From Thalassospira marina (GTDB taxonomy: Bacteria > Pseudomonadota > Alphaproteobacteria > Rhodospirillales > Thalassospiraceae), in the NCBI RefSeq assembly GCF_002844375.1, contig NZ_CP024199.1, forward strand, positions 1,810,001 through 1,874,000: a DNA stretch of 64,000 bases. The letters run 5' to 3'. The first letter of the stretch is position 1; each line of letters opens with the position of its first letter. A program made the position numbers and the translations under genes. Under the pieces are notes generated by a model, which saw nothing but the letters and a program-made list of their open reading frames with translations, made no database searches and was not told the origin of the DNA. Of the stretch, positions 35,276 to 44,217 are shown piece after piece.

Positions 35276-36473
35276 TGGTTACGTCTCCTTCCGGGTCAAG
35301 CGTTGCCAGTAATTTCGCTTTTCTGATCACACCGGTATATTGCCCGCCGCCGGTTACCACCGGGACGCCGCAAGGCGCATGGGCGACCTTGCCGATCAGT
35401 TCGGAAAGCTGCGTGTCTTCGGTTACGGCTTCAATATCGGGCAGGAAGGCCGCCGACAGGCGTTCGGCCCCGGCCTTGATCGCGCGTTCAACGCTTTCCT
35501 GCGAAATGACGCCGTGAAATTCCATGTTGCTGCCAACGATATAACCAAAATCGCGGTTTTCCGTTTCAAGGCGGCGTTGTGCGGTTTTAAGGCCAACGCC
35601 CTCGCGCTCGATCACAGTGGTTTCACGTTTGGAAACAATGTCCTTTGCCGTCAGGATGGTCGATACATCCACCCCCCGGAAGAAGGATTTGACATAGTCA
35701 TTGGCAGGATTGTTAAGGATTTCCTCGGGAGTGCCCACCTGCACAACAATGCCGCCCTGCATGATCGCAATGCGATCACCGATGCGCATGGCTTCATCAA
35801 GGTCGTGCGAGATAAAAATGATGGTGCGTTTATGTTCGCGCTGCAGGATCAGAAGCTCGTCCTGCATTTCCGCACGAATAAGCGGATCAAGGGCGGAAAA
35901 CGCTTCATCCATCAGCATGACGGCGGGGTCATTGGCAAGGGCGCGGGCAAGGCCGACACGCTGCTGCATCCCACCGGAAAGTTCATCGGGGTAGGAATCC
36001 GCCTGGGCACGCAGGCCCACCTGTTCCAGCGCATCAAGGGCGCGTTTCTGGCGTTCCTCGGCAGGGACACCGGCCAGTTCGAGGCCAAAGGCGGCATTAT
36101 CAACAACAGAAAGATGCGGCATCAGTGCAAAGGACTGGAACACCATCGACATGTCGCGACGGCGCAAATTCATCAGTTCCTGGGCATTCATCGCCGCAAT
36201 ATCGACCCCGTCATACAGGACCTGTCCGGCGGTGGGTTCGATCAGGCGGTTGAGCAAACGGACAAGCGTGGATTTGCCAGAGCCCGAAAGCCCCATCACC
36301 ACGAATATTTCGCCTTCACGGACGGTAAAATTCGCACCGCAAACGCCAACAGTCTGGCCCGTTTTTTCAAAAATATCGGCTTTGTCGATGCCGTCACGAA
36401 CCATTTTCATGGCCTGTTCGGGGTGGTCGCCAAAGACTTTATACAGGTCTTTTACAACGATTTTATCAGTCAT
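35268..36473 (-). CDS. proV: ProU ATPase ProV
   Basis: 401 residues from the ATG at 36473 (AGGGGA upstream); an earlier in-frame start at 36536 lacks a ribosome site. Walker A GLSGSGKST, signature LSGGMQQR, Walker B VMLMDEAFSALDP and SHDLDEA are intact. After about residue 275 come two CBS-type units (FGYIVGSNMEFHGVIS and QYTGVIRKAKLLATL), which sense ionic strength in the OpuA relatives. At 401 residues it matches full-length ProV. First gene of proVWX, divergent from a MarR gene. Confidence 0.96.
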   Translation of the reverse strand: MTDKIVVKDLYKVFGDHPEQAMKMVRDGIDKADIFEKTGQTVGVCGANFTVREGEIFVVMGLSGSGKSTLVRLLNRLIEPTAGQVLYDGVDIAAMNAQELMNLRRRDMSMVFQSFALMPHLSVVDNAAFGLELAGVPAEERQKRALDALEQVGLRAQADSYPDELSGGMQQRVGLARALANDPAVMLMDEAFSALDPLIRAEMQDELLILQREHKRTIIFISHDLDEAMRIGDRIAIMQGGIVVQVGTPEEILNNPANDYVKSFFRGVDVSTILTAKDIVSKRETTVIEREGVGLKTAQRRLETENRDFGYIVGSNMEFHGVISQESVERAIKAGAERLSAAFLPDIEAVTEDTQLSELIGKVAHAPCGVPVVTGGGQYTGVIRKAKLLATLDPEGDVTNG

Positions 36474-36638
36474 GGTCCCCTGTCGGTTTCTTTCGGACGA
36501 ACAGCGCAAAACCGCCCGGCATATTCCGGCGGCCAATGCTGTTCGTTTTGTGGTTGGCTGGCCTGAATGGTCGTGGCCAGTACGATCACTTCCCCAAGCA
36601 CCGTCACATTACACAGCAAGATAGTTACAATTCAAAAC

Positions 36639-36652
36639 ATTTGATGTCAAAT
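36639..36652. promoter_or_regulatory. Candidate operator for the MarR regulator at 36702
   Basis: ATTTGA-TG-TCAAAT is a six-base inverted repeat with a two-base spacer, 50 bases before the MarR start and 166 before proV. It overlaps a possible -35 box TTGATG (36641-36646) with TAGGTT (36664-36669) 17 bases on, which would suit autorepression. Confidence 0.45.
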
Positions 36653-36701
36653 TAAAAGTCGGCTAGGTTGACCCCGTTTTAAAGACTGGGGAAACGACCA
36701 G

Positions 36702-37205
36702 ATGACATCAGAACAGCAAAAACGGCGCGATTCACTCGATGTGCTGGTGGCGCTGCGCCAGATCATCCGTGCATCGGACCTGCATTCAAAACATGTGATG
36801 AAGGTGTGTGGTCTAACGGTGCCGCAATTGGTGGTTTTGCTTGCGATCGAGGAACTTGGCGAAGTCACCGTCAAGGAAATTTCACGGCATGTATCGCTAA
36901 GCCAGGCGACAGTAACCACCATTCTTAACCGGCTGGAGGAACGCAATTTTGTCCGCCGGACCCGCAATGCAGCCGACAAGCGTGTGGTAAATAGCTGTCT
37001 GACCGATAAGGGTGCGGATATGATCCGCAATACGCCGCCTTTGCTTGATGATGATTTTATGGATCGCTTCGAAGAATTAAAGGATAACGAACGCGGTCGC
37101 ATCGTTACATCACTAAAGAAAATTGCCATGCTAATGGAAGGGGACGAGGTTGATCCGCGTCCGCCTACGGGCCGCCGTCAGGGACAGGACCGGGCAACAT
37201 CGTGA
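36702..37205 (+). CDS. MarR-family regulator, divergent from proVWX
   Basis: 167 residues. Winged-helix core: LTVPQLVVLLAIEELGEVTVKEISRHVSLSQATVTTILNRLEERNFVRRTRNAADKRVVNSCLTDKG, with the DKR wing signature. MarR regulators near osmolyte genes control ectoine genes in other proteobacteria (EctR), so a role in salt-dependent control of proVWX is reasonable but inferred. The C-terminal 20 residues are basic and proline-rich and probably disordered. Confidence 0.88.
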   Translation: MTSEQQKRRDSLDVLVALRQIIRASDLHSKHVMKVCGLTVPQLVVLLAIEELGEVTVKEISRHVSLSQATVTTILNRLEERNFVRRTRNAADKRVVNSCLTDKGADMIRNTPPLLDDDFMDRFEELKDNERGRIVTSLKKIAMLMEGDEVDPRPPTGRRQGQDRATS

Positions 37206-37280
37206 TGCGCGCGGTCAATTGTTTTGCTGCCATGATAAATGCTAACGCCCGGGATCGGGTTTTGTTTCAAAACTAAAAAT

Positions 37281-37308
37281 AAAAAAAGGGGCAGCCAGTG
37301 ACTGCCCC
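37281..37308 (-). terminator. Terminator for the lone binding-protein gene
   Basis: On the minus strand GGGGCAG and CTGCCCC (37302-37308 and 37288-37294) form a hairpin followed by a long T run (A run at 37281-37287 on the plus strand). It lies about 75 bases past the stop at 37381. Confidence 0.75.
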
Positions 37309-37380
37309 GCGGGATGGTTCAGGAATTTGGATATCGGCAGTCGCACACGGTTATAAACATGTGCTTTCTGCCTGGTATGC

Positions 37381-38421
37381 TTACAGGCTGTCTTTTACCC
37401 GTTGTGCAACATCCGCCGGGACCCATTTGCTCCAGACATCCTGTTTTTCTTTCAGGAAATATTCGGCGGCCCCTTCGGGTTTTTCGCCTTCATCCTGCAT
37501 ATAGGCCAGCATTTCCGAAACCAGGGCACTGCTGGTGTGGTAATTCGACAAAAATTCCGTCAGCTTCGGTGCCGATTTCATGAAATCGGTATTCACACCA
37601 ACCGTTACCGTGCTTTGCGGATAGGCAGTTGCCTTGCTGGTATCGCTGCCATCTTTCAGCTTGTCGAAAATTTCCTTGTTATAGGCCGGTTCTTCCAGTT
37701 TTACGCTGTCATAAAGGCCCATAACCCAGGTCGGACCCCAATAATAAAACAGGATCGGCTCGCCGCGTTTATTGGCCGATGCAATGGCCGCCGATAGTGC
37801 AGCACCGGTGCCCGGGCGGAAATTGGTGTAGCTGTCATCAAGGCCATAGGCCGCCAGCTTGTTGGTGTTGACCTTTTCACATACCCAGCCCGACGGGCAG
37901 TTGTAAAAACGGCCTTTGCCGGGTTCTTCGGCATCTTCAAACAGCTTGGTATATTTTGGCAGGTCCGAAACCGATTTCAGGTCGGGGGCCATTGGTTCAA
38001 TGCCACGTTCCTTGTCACCCTTGATGACAAAGCTGGGCACAAACCATCCTTCAACTGCGTCGTCAAAATTAACGCCAATCTGTTTTACGGTTCCGGCGGC
38101 TTCGGCCTTTTTCCAGGCATCGGCCACGTTATCGCGCCAGATTTCCATAACAACATCAATGTCGCCTTTGCCCGCGCCCGTTAACAGCGGAATGGTTTCG
38201 CCGGGCAGGGCATCGGTTTGGCAGCCATAACCTTTTTCAATGATGTAACGCGCGACCGCATTGTGAAAAAGGGCGCTGTCATAATTAAGCCCGGCAAACA
38301 TCACCGGGCGGTCAATTTCGCAGGATGCATCGGCCGCCTGGGCCGGTGTTGCACCAAATTGAAGGGAAAGGCCGATGCCAATGGCCATCAGCGCTGCGGC
38401 TCCGGCGGGCAGGAATTTCAT
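37381..38421 (-). CDS. Glycine betaine/choline-type ABC substrate-binding protein (lone)
   Basis: 346 residues. Signal peptide 1-29 (TPAQA). Type II betaine/choline binding-protein features: DRPVMFAGLNYDSALFHNAVARYIIEKGYG, DVVMEIWRDNV, NCPSGWVCEKVNTNKL and EPILFYYWGPTWVMG. It differs from ProX in the N-terminal half. It has no permease or ATPase gene beside it and its own terminator, so it is a single-gene transcript. It may serve the receptor-less proVW-like pair at 28316-30204, or share ProVW; both are inference. Ribosome site GAGGAAC. Confidence 0.9.
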   Translation of the reverse strand: MKFLPAGAAALMAIGIGLSLQFGATPAQAADASCEIDRPVMFAGLNYDSALFHNAVARYIIEKGYGCQTDALPGETIPLLTGAGKGDIDVVMEIWRDNVADAWKKAEAAGTVKQIGVNFDDAVEGWFVPSFVIKGDKERGIEPMAPDLKSVSDLPKYTKLFEDAEEPGKGRFYNCPSGWVCEKVNTNKLAAYGLDDSYTNFRPGTGAALSAAIASANKRGEPILFYYWGPTWVMGLYDSVKLEEPAYNKEIFDKLKDGSDTSKATAYPQSTVTVGVNTDFMKSAPKLTEFLSNYHTSSALVSEMLAYMQDEGEKPEGAAEYFLKEKQDVWSKWVPADVAQRVKDSL

Positions 38422-38787
38422 TTTCTGTGTTCCTCGACATTTTTTACGGTCCGGAAGCGCATCATGTGCCAGCCGGCCGGTATGATACGAACAAAGACGG
38501 GCTTTGGTTCCCGCTGTGATCGTTCATGCCGGTAACTGGCAGCCTGATACAGTCATGGCAAAAGTTTAGCCGCCCGGTTTTGGGTTATGCAACCTTTGAT
38601 CCGGGTAATATTGACAGGATGTGTCAGCAGGTTGCAGGAACTGGCAGTAGACCAATGCCAAAACACGGCAGCAGATCGGGCCATTTGACAGTTTCCATCC
38701 TGATCAGGCCTGTTAATGGCGGGCCGTTCGGGTATATGGTGGGGCAAATCCCGCCACCTGCGCCCATAACTGGAGCAACCCCGCCCC
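38422..38787. other. Divergent intergenic region, no supported gene
   Basis: 366 bases between two divergent genes; both promoters should lie here. A TTGACA box at 38611 has no clear partner, and TGACA-GGATG-TGTCA (38612-38626) is a small inverted repeat. Short frames have no ribosome site. Confidence 0.4.
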
Positions 38788-39618
38788 ATGCATGACAGCC
38801 TGTTTGTTTTCGATATTGAAACGGTCCCCGATACCGATGTTTTGCCAAATCTGACTGGCGAAACCGCCCCGGACCCGGAAACCGGCCGCAAAATGCTGGA
38901 ACAATACCATCTGGATATTACAGACGGGCGCAATGGCTTTGCCCGCCAGCCATTTCACAAGGTTGTTGCCATCAGTTTCCTGCGCGCCACCATTCAGCGT
39001 GACGGCAACCTTGAAACCTATGAAATCGAAGAATTACGATCAGGCGGTGATCTGACCAGCGAGGAAAAGGACCTTGTTGCCGGTTTCTTTGCCTATTGCG
39101 GCAAACTTTATCCCCGGCTTGTCAGCTTTAACGGGCGCGGGTTTGATCTGCCGGTTTTGAAATACCGTGCCATGAAACATGGTGTTTCGGCGCGCTGGCT
39201 ACACCAGTCGGCCAATAAATGGGAAAATTACACATCGCGTTATGCGCCCAACTGGCATTGCGACCTGGCCGAAGTTTTATCGGATTACGGCGCATCGGCG
39301 CGCACAAAAATGAACGAGGTGTGCGCCGCCCTTGATTTGCCTGGTAAAACCGGTGTCGATGGCAGCAAGGTTGCCGATATGTTTGATGCTGGCGAGATCG
39401 ATGGTATTCGCCGTTATTGCGAAACAGACGTCTTAAATACCTATTTGCTGTATTTGCGCTATGTGCTGCATACCGGCCTGTCAGATCATGATGGCTATAA
39501 CCATGCCATCAATCTGACCGTGGCCTGGCTGGAAGAACGGGCAGGGGATATTCCCGCCTATGCCGAGTTTCTGGAAGCCTGGCGGACCTCAAGCCGCGGT
39601 TCGTTTAACGTGCTTTGA
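38788..39618 (+). CDS. 3'-5' exonuclease, DEDD type (PolB exo-like)
   Basis: 276 residues. Exo I is FDIETVPDTD at 8-17 with Asp9 and Glu11 as metal ligands, Exo II is in LVSFNGRGFDLPVLKYRA (about 110-127), and Exo III is RRYCETDVLNTYLLYLRY (about 211-228), where the aspartate follows the DEDDy spacing. This matches the predicted 3'-5' exonuclease family related to the proofreading domain of family B polymerases, without any polymerase domain. Probably a stand-alone DNA or RNA trimming enzyme in the cytosol. Single-gene unit ended by a terminator. Confidence 0.88.
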   Translation: MHDSLFVFDIETVPDTDVLPNLTGETAPDPETGRKMLEQYHLDITDGRNGFARQPFHKVVAISFLRATIQRDGNLETYEIEELRSGGDLTSEEKDLVAGFFAYCGKLYPRLVSFNGRGFDLPVLKYRAMKHGVSARWLHQSANKWENYTSRYAPNWHCDLAEVLSDYGASARTKMNEVCAALDLPGKTGVDGSKVADMFDAGEIDGIRRYCETDVLNTYLLYLRYVLHTGLSDHDGYNHAINLTVAWLEERAGDIPAYAEFLEAWRTSSRGSFNVL

Positions 39619-39650
39619 TGCCGTTGTGCACGGCAATAGCGCCCAATAGA

Positions 39651-39680
39651 ACGGCCCGGTGGTAAAGCCGGGCCGTAATT
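39651..39680. terminator. Terminator between convergent genes
   Basis: ACGGCCCGG (39651-39659) pairs with CCGGGCCGT (39668-39676); AATTTTA follows. Confidence 0.75.
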
Positions 39681-39708
39681 TTATGGCAGCTGATGTGTAA
39701 TGTGTCGA

Positions 39709-40299
39709 TTAAGCCTGTTGGCAGGCGGACAATATGGCATCGCGGACTTGCGGAAAGGCATTAAAGCCGGTTTCGCGGTTCAAGTGGCCACCACCGGGAA
39801 TAACTTCCAGCGATGTTTGCAGCAGGTCGGCAACCTGCTGGCTGCGTTCCAGTGGTACATAGGGGTCATCATCCCCGGCCCATGAGCCATGTGCTGCCCC
39901 TTTGCGGGCGCAAATGCCTGCCCAGTCAAACGGGTCATCGAAAAAAGACTGGTTGATCGGGTCATAATCGGGCAGGCCCAGCGCGCCGACAAAGGCCGAT
40001 GTGATGAAGGTGCCGACAAAGGGTTTTGTTGCCTGTTCCACCACACGCAATGTCATGGCTGATCCCAGGCTGTGACCCACAAGGATGGTCGGTTTTTCCG
40101 GTAGGGATTTGATGGTTTCATCATAAACCGTCATCCAGGCCGACAGGGATTGGCCTTCGGGGGTGGGGAAGGTCGGGCGGATCACCTCGATCCCGCGGTT
40201 TTCCAGCTCGGCATGAAGCCATGGAAACCAGTTGGTATCAGGCCCGCCATGGGCACCATGAAGCACGATTACTCTTACGTCCGCTGGCTGGTTCGCCAT
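39709..40299 (-). CDS. Small alpha/beta hydrolase, RBBP9/YdeN family
   Basis: 196 residues, ribosome site GGAGA before the ATG. The nucleophile elbow GHSLGS is at about 74-79. VRVIVLHGAHGGPDTNWFPWL near the N-terminus is typical of the family. Asp in the WAGDDDPYVPLERS segment and His in GGGHLNRE complete the triad. Cytosolic serine hydrolase of unknown substrate. Confidence 0.88.
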   Translation of the reverse strand: MANQPADVRVIVLHGAHGGPDTNWFPWLHAELENRGIEVIRPTFPTPEGQSLSAWMTVYDETIKSLPEKPTILVGHSLGSAMTLRVVEQATKPFVGTFITSAFVGALGLPDYDPINQSFFDDPFDWAGICARKGAAHGSWAGDDDPYVPLERSQQVADLLQTSLEVIPGGGHLNRETGFNAFPQVRDAILSACQQA

Positions 40300-40427
40300 T
40301 CTGTATTCTCCAGATATATGACCAAATCGGTCGCGGAATGCTGATTTATCGCAGGCGTCCTGCAGTATCCGGCAACATCGTTTTCGTCAAGCTAACTGCA
40401 CTGGAAGGCTGTGAAATTACGGGTTTT

Positions 40428-41084
40428 TTACCGGCCCGCTGCCCGTTCAAACAGGGCAAAATCCAGTGCATTATTGGCCTTGAATATCGCCAGAATTTCC
40501 GGGCTTAAATCATAGGGCGGGCGGCTGGTTTGGTTGACATGATAACTTTGCGCAACAGGCGGTGCCCGATGAAGGCGCCGGGCAAATTCGTTCAGGTCGG
40601 CATCAATGTTTTCCAGGGTTCCAACAAACCAGTAAGGTGCAAGGATTTGCCAGGCGTTTTCGGGGGCGGGCGATAACAGCTTTGCCATCGGGTTTTGGCA
40701 AGCCAGCAGAAATTCTTCCAGGCTGTTTTCCTTAATCGGCAACCGGCCGGTTTTGCGGCCATAAAAATAATGCGAAATCGCCCGTTCCAGCGGGTGGCGC
40801 AAAAACGTGATCAGGCGTGTCTGGTCGCCATAAACTGCCGGGTAACGTTGCCATAAATAGGCACCTTCGGTGTCAAAATGCCCGCATAGGAGGTGATGAT
40901 CGCGCAGGTTTGAGCGGTCCAGCCTGTTTTGGGCGAAATCGGCGGGTGTTTGGGCTTCAAAGTGGCGGTGTGGTCGCTCGCGATAGTCATAGGTGATTAA
41001 AAACCACTGGGCGAACGCAATACGCAAGCTATTGCCACCACATTTGGGAATATGGTGAAACAGATATTGGGGTGATGGGGGCAA
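40428..41084 (-). CDS. Sulfotransferase family protein
   Basis: 218 residues with a TTG start at 41084; AGGA lies upstream and no ATG exists before the cofactor motif. The 5'-phosphosulfate loop FHHIPKCGGNSL (about 8-19) and the 3'-phosphate motif TFLRHPLERAISHYFYGR (about 93-110) are those of PAPS-dependent carbohydrate sulfotransferases. It may sulfate a surface glycan, although it stands apart from both glycan loci. Its own terminator was not found. Confidence 0.8.
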   Translation of the reverse strand: MPPSPQYLFHHIPKCGGNSLRIAFAQWFLITYDYRERPHRHFEAQTPADFAQNRLDRSNLRDHHLLCGHFDTEGAYLWQRYPAVYGDQTRLITFLRHPLERAISHYFYGRKTGRLPIKENSLEEFLLACQNPMAKLLSPAPENAWQILAPYWFVGTLENIDADLNEFARRLHRAPPVAQSYHVNQTSRPPYDLSPEILAIFKANNALDFALFERAAGR

Positions 41085-41356
41085 GATTGGTCCTGTTTCT
41101 GGGCGCTTTGAAGCATGGTCAGGTAAAAAAAGTTTACAATTAAAGACGTTTTAAAACAGTATGTTGTGAAGTGTTTTTAAGGGGAAAATGGTCGATAGAG
41201 GCAGTGGGGCTGGATTTGTGGTGCAGGTTATATTGCCCACAATGCTGTGATCGGTGTGATTGTGCCTTGCCAATCAGGACAATGAGACGGTAATTTCGCG
41301 CCCTGCGAATGTTTTTCATTCCCATTGTCATTGACGGAACGATCAGGAGAGCCTTC

Positions 41357-42370
41357 ATGAACCTGCGAAAAATCATCCTTGGACTGGCGATAGCAACCGT
41401 TTCATGCTCCGTCGCACAGGCCGCGCAGGAAGTGAATGTCTATTCATTGCGCCAACCTTTCCTGATCAAGCCGATGTTCAAGAAATTTACCGAAGAAACC
41501 GGTATTCGCGTAAACACGCTGTTTTCGCAAAGCGGCCTGGTTGAACGTGTAAAACACGAAGGCCGCAACAGCCCGGCTGACCTGTTGTTGACGGTTGATA
41601 TCGGCCGTATTCAGGATGCTGTCGATGCTGGTGTGACCCAGTCGCTGACCAGCGATGTGATCGAACAGAATATCCCCGCACAATACCGTGACAAGGATGC
41701 CCAGTGGGTGGGCCTTACCACGCGCGCGCGCGTTATTTATACATCACTTGACCGGATCGAACCGGGCGCAATTAAAACCTATGAAGAACTGGCTGACCCG
41801 AAATGGAAAGGGCGTGTCTGCATCCGTTCGGGTATGCATGTTTATAACATCGCCCTGGTTGCATCCATGATCGCCCATCATGGCCCGGAAAAGGCCAAGG
41901 AATGGCTGACCGGCTTAAAGGATAATCTGGCCCGCAAACCGCAGGGTGCCGATATCGACCAGATCGAAGCCGTTTCGCAAGGTGTGTGTGACGTTGCGAT
42001 TGGCAATTCCTATTATTACGGCAAAATGCTGGATGATCCGAACAAGGCCGATGCTGCCAAACAGGTGCGCATTGTATTCCCCAATCAGGATGATCGCGGT
42101 ACGCATGTAAATATTTCCGGCGTTGCGCTGATGAAAAATGCGCCCAACCGTGAAAACGCCATCAAGCTGGTTGAATTCCTGTCGGGCGACGAAGCCCAGC
42201 ACATGTATGCCGAAGTCAATTTTGAATATCCGGTCAAACCGGGTGTGGAATGGTCGGAAATGGTTTCATCCTGGGGGCATTTCACCGCCGATGAATTGCC
42301 GCTTAACGAAGTTGCCAGCCTGCGCGGTGATGCCATTCGCATGATCGACGAAGTTGGTTTCAACGAATAA
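41357..42370 (+). CDS. Ferric-iron ABC transporter substrate-binding protein
   Basis: 337 residues from the ATG at 41357 (CAGGAG upstream). Signal peptide 1-22 (SVAQA). Mature start AQEVNVYSLRQPFLIKPMFKKFTEETGI, then PADLLLTVDIGRIQDAVDAG and GNSYYYGKML, whose adjacent tyrosines coordinate Fe(III) in the FutA/FbpA family. It delivers iron to the permease encoded next. No Fur box was identified with confidence. Confidence 0.92.
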   Translation: MNLRKIILGLAIATVSCSVAQAAQEVNVYSLRQPFLIKPMFKKFTEETGIRVNTLFSQSGLVERVKHEGRNSPADLLLTVDIGRIQDAVDAGVTQSLTSDVIEQNIPAQYRDKDAQWVGLTTRARVIYTSLDRIEPGAIKTYEELADPKWKGRVCIRSGMHVYNIALVASMIAHHGPEKAKEWLTGLKDNLARKPQGADIDQIEAVSQGVCDVAIGNSYYYGKMLDDPNKADAAKQVRIVFPNQDDRGTHVNISGVALMKNAPNRENAIKLVEFLSGDEAQHMYAEVNFEYPVKPGVEWSEMVSSWGHFTADELPLNEVASLRGDAIRMIDEVGFNE

Positions 42371-42385
42371 CGGCGCCGGTGCATT

Positions 42386-44122
42386 TTGGCAGTGAAACAG
42401 GATTACCGCGCGTCTGGCTCCAGCGAGACGTTTGACCCGCTTAACAGCCGCCCTTTGGTGCGTTCCATGCGCTGGTGGCCACAGGGGCAGTCTTCCTGGT
42501 GGCTGGGTGGGGCAATGGTTATTGCCCTGCTGGTCGCAGCCCCGATTGTGGCTGTTGTGTATCTGGCGCTGTTTCCAACCGAAAATATCTGGCCGCATCT
42601 GGCGTCGACCATGTTGCCGCGTTACCTGTCCAATACCTTTATTCTGATGATCGGGGTGGGGATTGGCGTGACGCTTATGGGGGTTTCGTCGGCCTGGGTG
42701 GTGACGATGTGCCGCCTGCCGGGCAAACGGTTTTTTGAATGGGCAATGCTGCTGCCCATGGCGGTGCCAGCCTATATCGTTGCCTATGTCTATACTGACC
42801 TTCTGGAATATGCGGGGCCGGTGCAGGGCACCATTCGCGGATGGTTCGGGTTTGAAAGCGCGCGTGATTACTGGTTCCCTGACATCCGCACCAAGGGCGG
42901 CGCGATTTTGGTGCTAAGCCTGACCCTTTATCCCTATGTTTATATGCTGGCGCGTGCGGCCTTTCTGTCGCAATCGGTGTGCGTGCTGGAAGCCGCGCGG
43001 GTTTTGGGCCGTGGCCCCTGGAATGCCTTTGTCACCGTGGCCCTGCCGCTTGCGCGTCCGGCCATTGTTGTGGGCGTGATCATCGCCCTGATGGAAACCC
43101 TGAACGATTTTGGCACCATCGATTTCTTTGCCGTTCATACCCTGACGGCTGGCATTTTCAATGTGTGGCTGGGTATGGGCAATGCCGGTGGGGCGGCGCA
43201 AATCGCGCTGACCATGCTGGTTGTGGTTGTGGTGCTGATCGTTGCCGAGCGTTATTCCCGCCGTCGCCAGCGTTTTCACGATACAACATCACGGTTTCAG
43301 GAACTGCCGGGATACGAATTGGGTCTTGGCGCGAAAACGGCGGCTTTGCTGATCTGTTCATTGCCGATTGTGCTGGGTTTTGTCATTCCCGCGCTGGTCC
43401 TGATTTATTATTCCGTTGGTTATTTTGACCAGTCCTGGACCAGTGACTTTTTTGAATTTGCCCGTAACAGCCTGCTGGTTTCGTGGCTGGCTACATTGAT
43501 GGCGGTGGGGGCTGCGCTGTTTTTGGCTTATGCCTTGCGCCTGTTCCCCAAACCAGCCCTACGTGCCTGCATTCGTTTGGCATCGGTGGGGTATGCTGTG
43601 CCTGGTGCGGTGCTGGCAATTGGGGTTCTGGTGCCGTTTGCTGGCCTGGATAATGCAATTGATGGTTTCCTGCGCGATAATTTTGGTATTTCGACCGGGC
43701 TTTTGCTCAGCGGCACCATCTTTGCCATCGTTTTTGCCTATAGCGTGCGGTTCATGGCAGTGTCCTATGGCTCGATCGAGGCGGCATTGGGCAAGGTCCG
43801 TCCCAGCATGGATGATGCGGCCCGCACCCTTGGTGAAACACCCTTTGGTACGTTACGGCGTATCCATTTCCCACTGGTGCGCGGTGGTATTTTGGCGGCT
43901 TGCGTGCTGGTTTTTGTTGATTCGATGAAGGAACTGCCCGCGACGCTTATTTTGCGGCCCTTCAACTTCGATACCCTGGCAACTCATGTTTACCAGTATG
44001 CCAAGGATGAAATGATCGAACAGGCCGCCCTTGGCGCGCTGACCATTGTGCTGGTGGGCGTGATACCGGTGGTGATGTTAAGCCGTGCCATTTCCCGTTC
44101 GCGTCCCGGTCATAGTAACTGA
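42386..44122 (+). CDS. Ferric-iron ABC transporter permease, fused double domain (FbpB-like)
   Basis: 578 residues if read from TTG at 42386; a GTG at 42392 is the alternative and neither has a clear ribosome site. Two homologous permease halves are fused (about 45-285 and 320-565), each with about six transmembrane helices. The EAA-type loops are EAARVLGRGPWNAFVTVALPLARPA and DAARTLGETPFGTLRRIHFPLVRGG. This matches FbpB/SfuB. The gene follows the binding protein by 15 bases, but no ATPase gene (FbpC) follows, so the motor must be encoded elsewhere. Confidence 0.9.
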   Translation: MAVKQDYRASGSSETFDPLNSRPLVRSMRWWPQGQSSWWLGGAMVIALLVAAPIVAVVYLALFPTENIWPHLASTMLPRYLSNTFILMIGVGIGVTLMGVSSAWVVTMCRLPGKRFFEWAMLLPMAVPAYIVAYVYTDLLEYAGPVQGTIRGWFGFESARDYWFPDIRTKGGAILVLSLTLYPYVYMLARAAFLSQSVCVLEAARVLGRGPWNAFVTVALPLARPAIVVGVIIALMETLNDFGTIDFFAVHTLTAGIFNVWLGMGNAGGAAQIALTMLVVVVVLIVAERYSRRRQRFHDTTSRFQELPGYELGLGAKTAALLICSLPIVLGFVIPALVLIYYSVGYFDQSWTSDFFEFARNSLLVSWLATLMAVGAALFLAYALRLFPKPALRACIRLASVGYAVPGAVLAIGVLVPFAGLDNAIDGFLRDNFGISTGLLLSGTIFAIVFAYSVRFMAVSYGSIEAALGKVRPSMDDAARTLGETPFGTLRRIHFPLVRGGILAACVLVFVDSMKELPATLILRPFNFDTLATHVYQYAKDEMIEQAALGALTIVLVGVIPVVMLSRAISRSRPGHSN

Positions 44123-44147
44123 TCTTTCGTGACGTAACCGGTGCAAC

Positions 44148-44217
44148 CGTTCCGGCCGCGCTGCAAACGTGCCGGGATGGTTGGGGCATCACCTTCAAAC
44201 TTGTGCTGGCCGGAACG
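44148..44217 (+). promoter_or_regulatory. Structured leader upstream of moeA
   Basis: CGTTCCGGCC (44148-44157) pairs perfectly with GGCCGGAACG (44208-44217), enclosing 50 bases. A competing hairpin CCGGC/GCCGG (44152-44156 and 44171-44175) cannot coexist with it. No T run follows. It could be a cis-regulatory RNA of moeA; a match to the known Moco motif could not be shown by eye. Confidence 0.4.

Noticed and set aside
35340..36566. Plus-strand frame (408 codons) opposite proV
   Set aside because: Antisense shadow of an intact ATPase gene.
38526..38795. Short frames in the gap before the exonuclease gene
   Set aside because: No ribosome site, and the frames overlap on both strands with no protein-like features.
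44148..44217. Firm call of a Moco riboswitch before moeA
   Set aside because: Position and structure are suggestive but the conserved motif residues could not be matched, so it is kept only as a structured leader.
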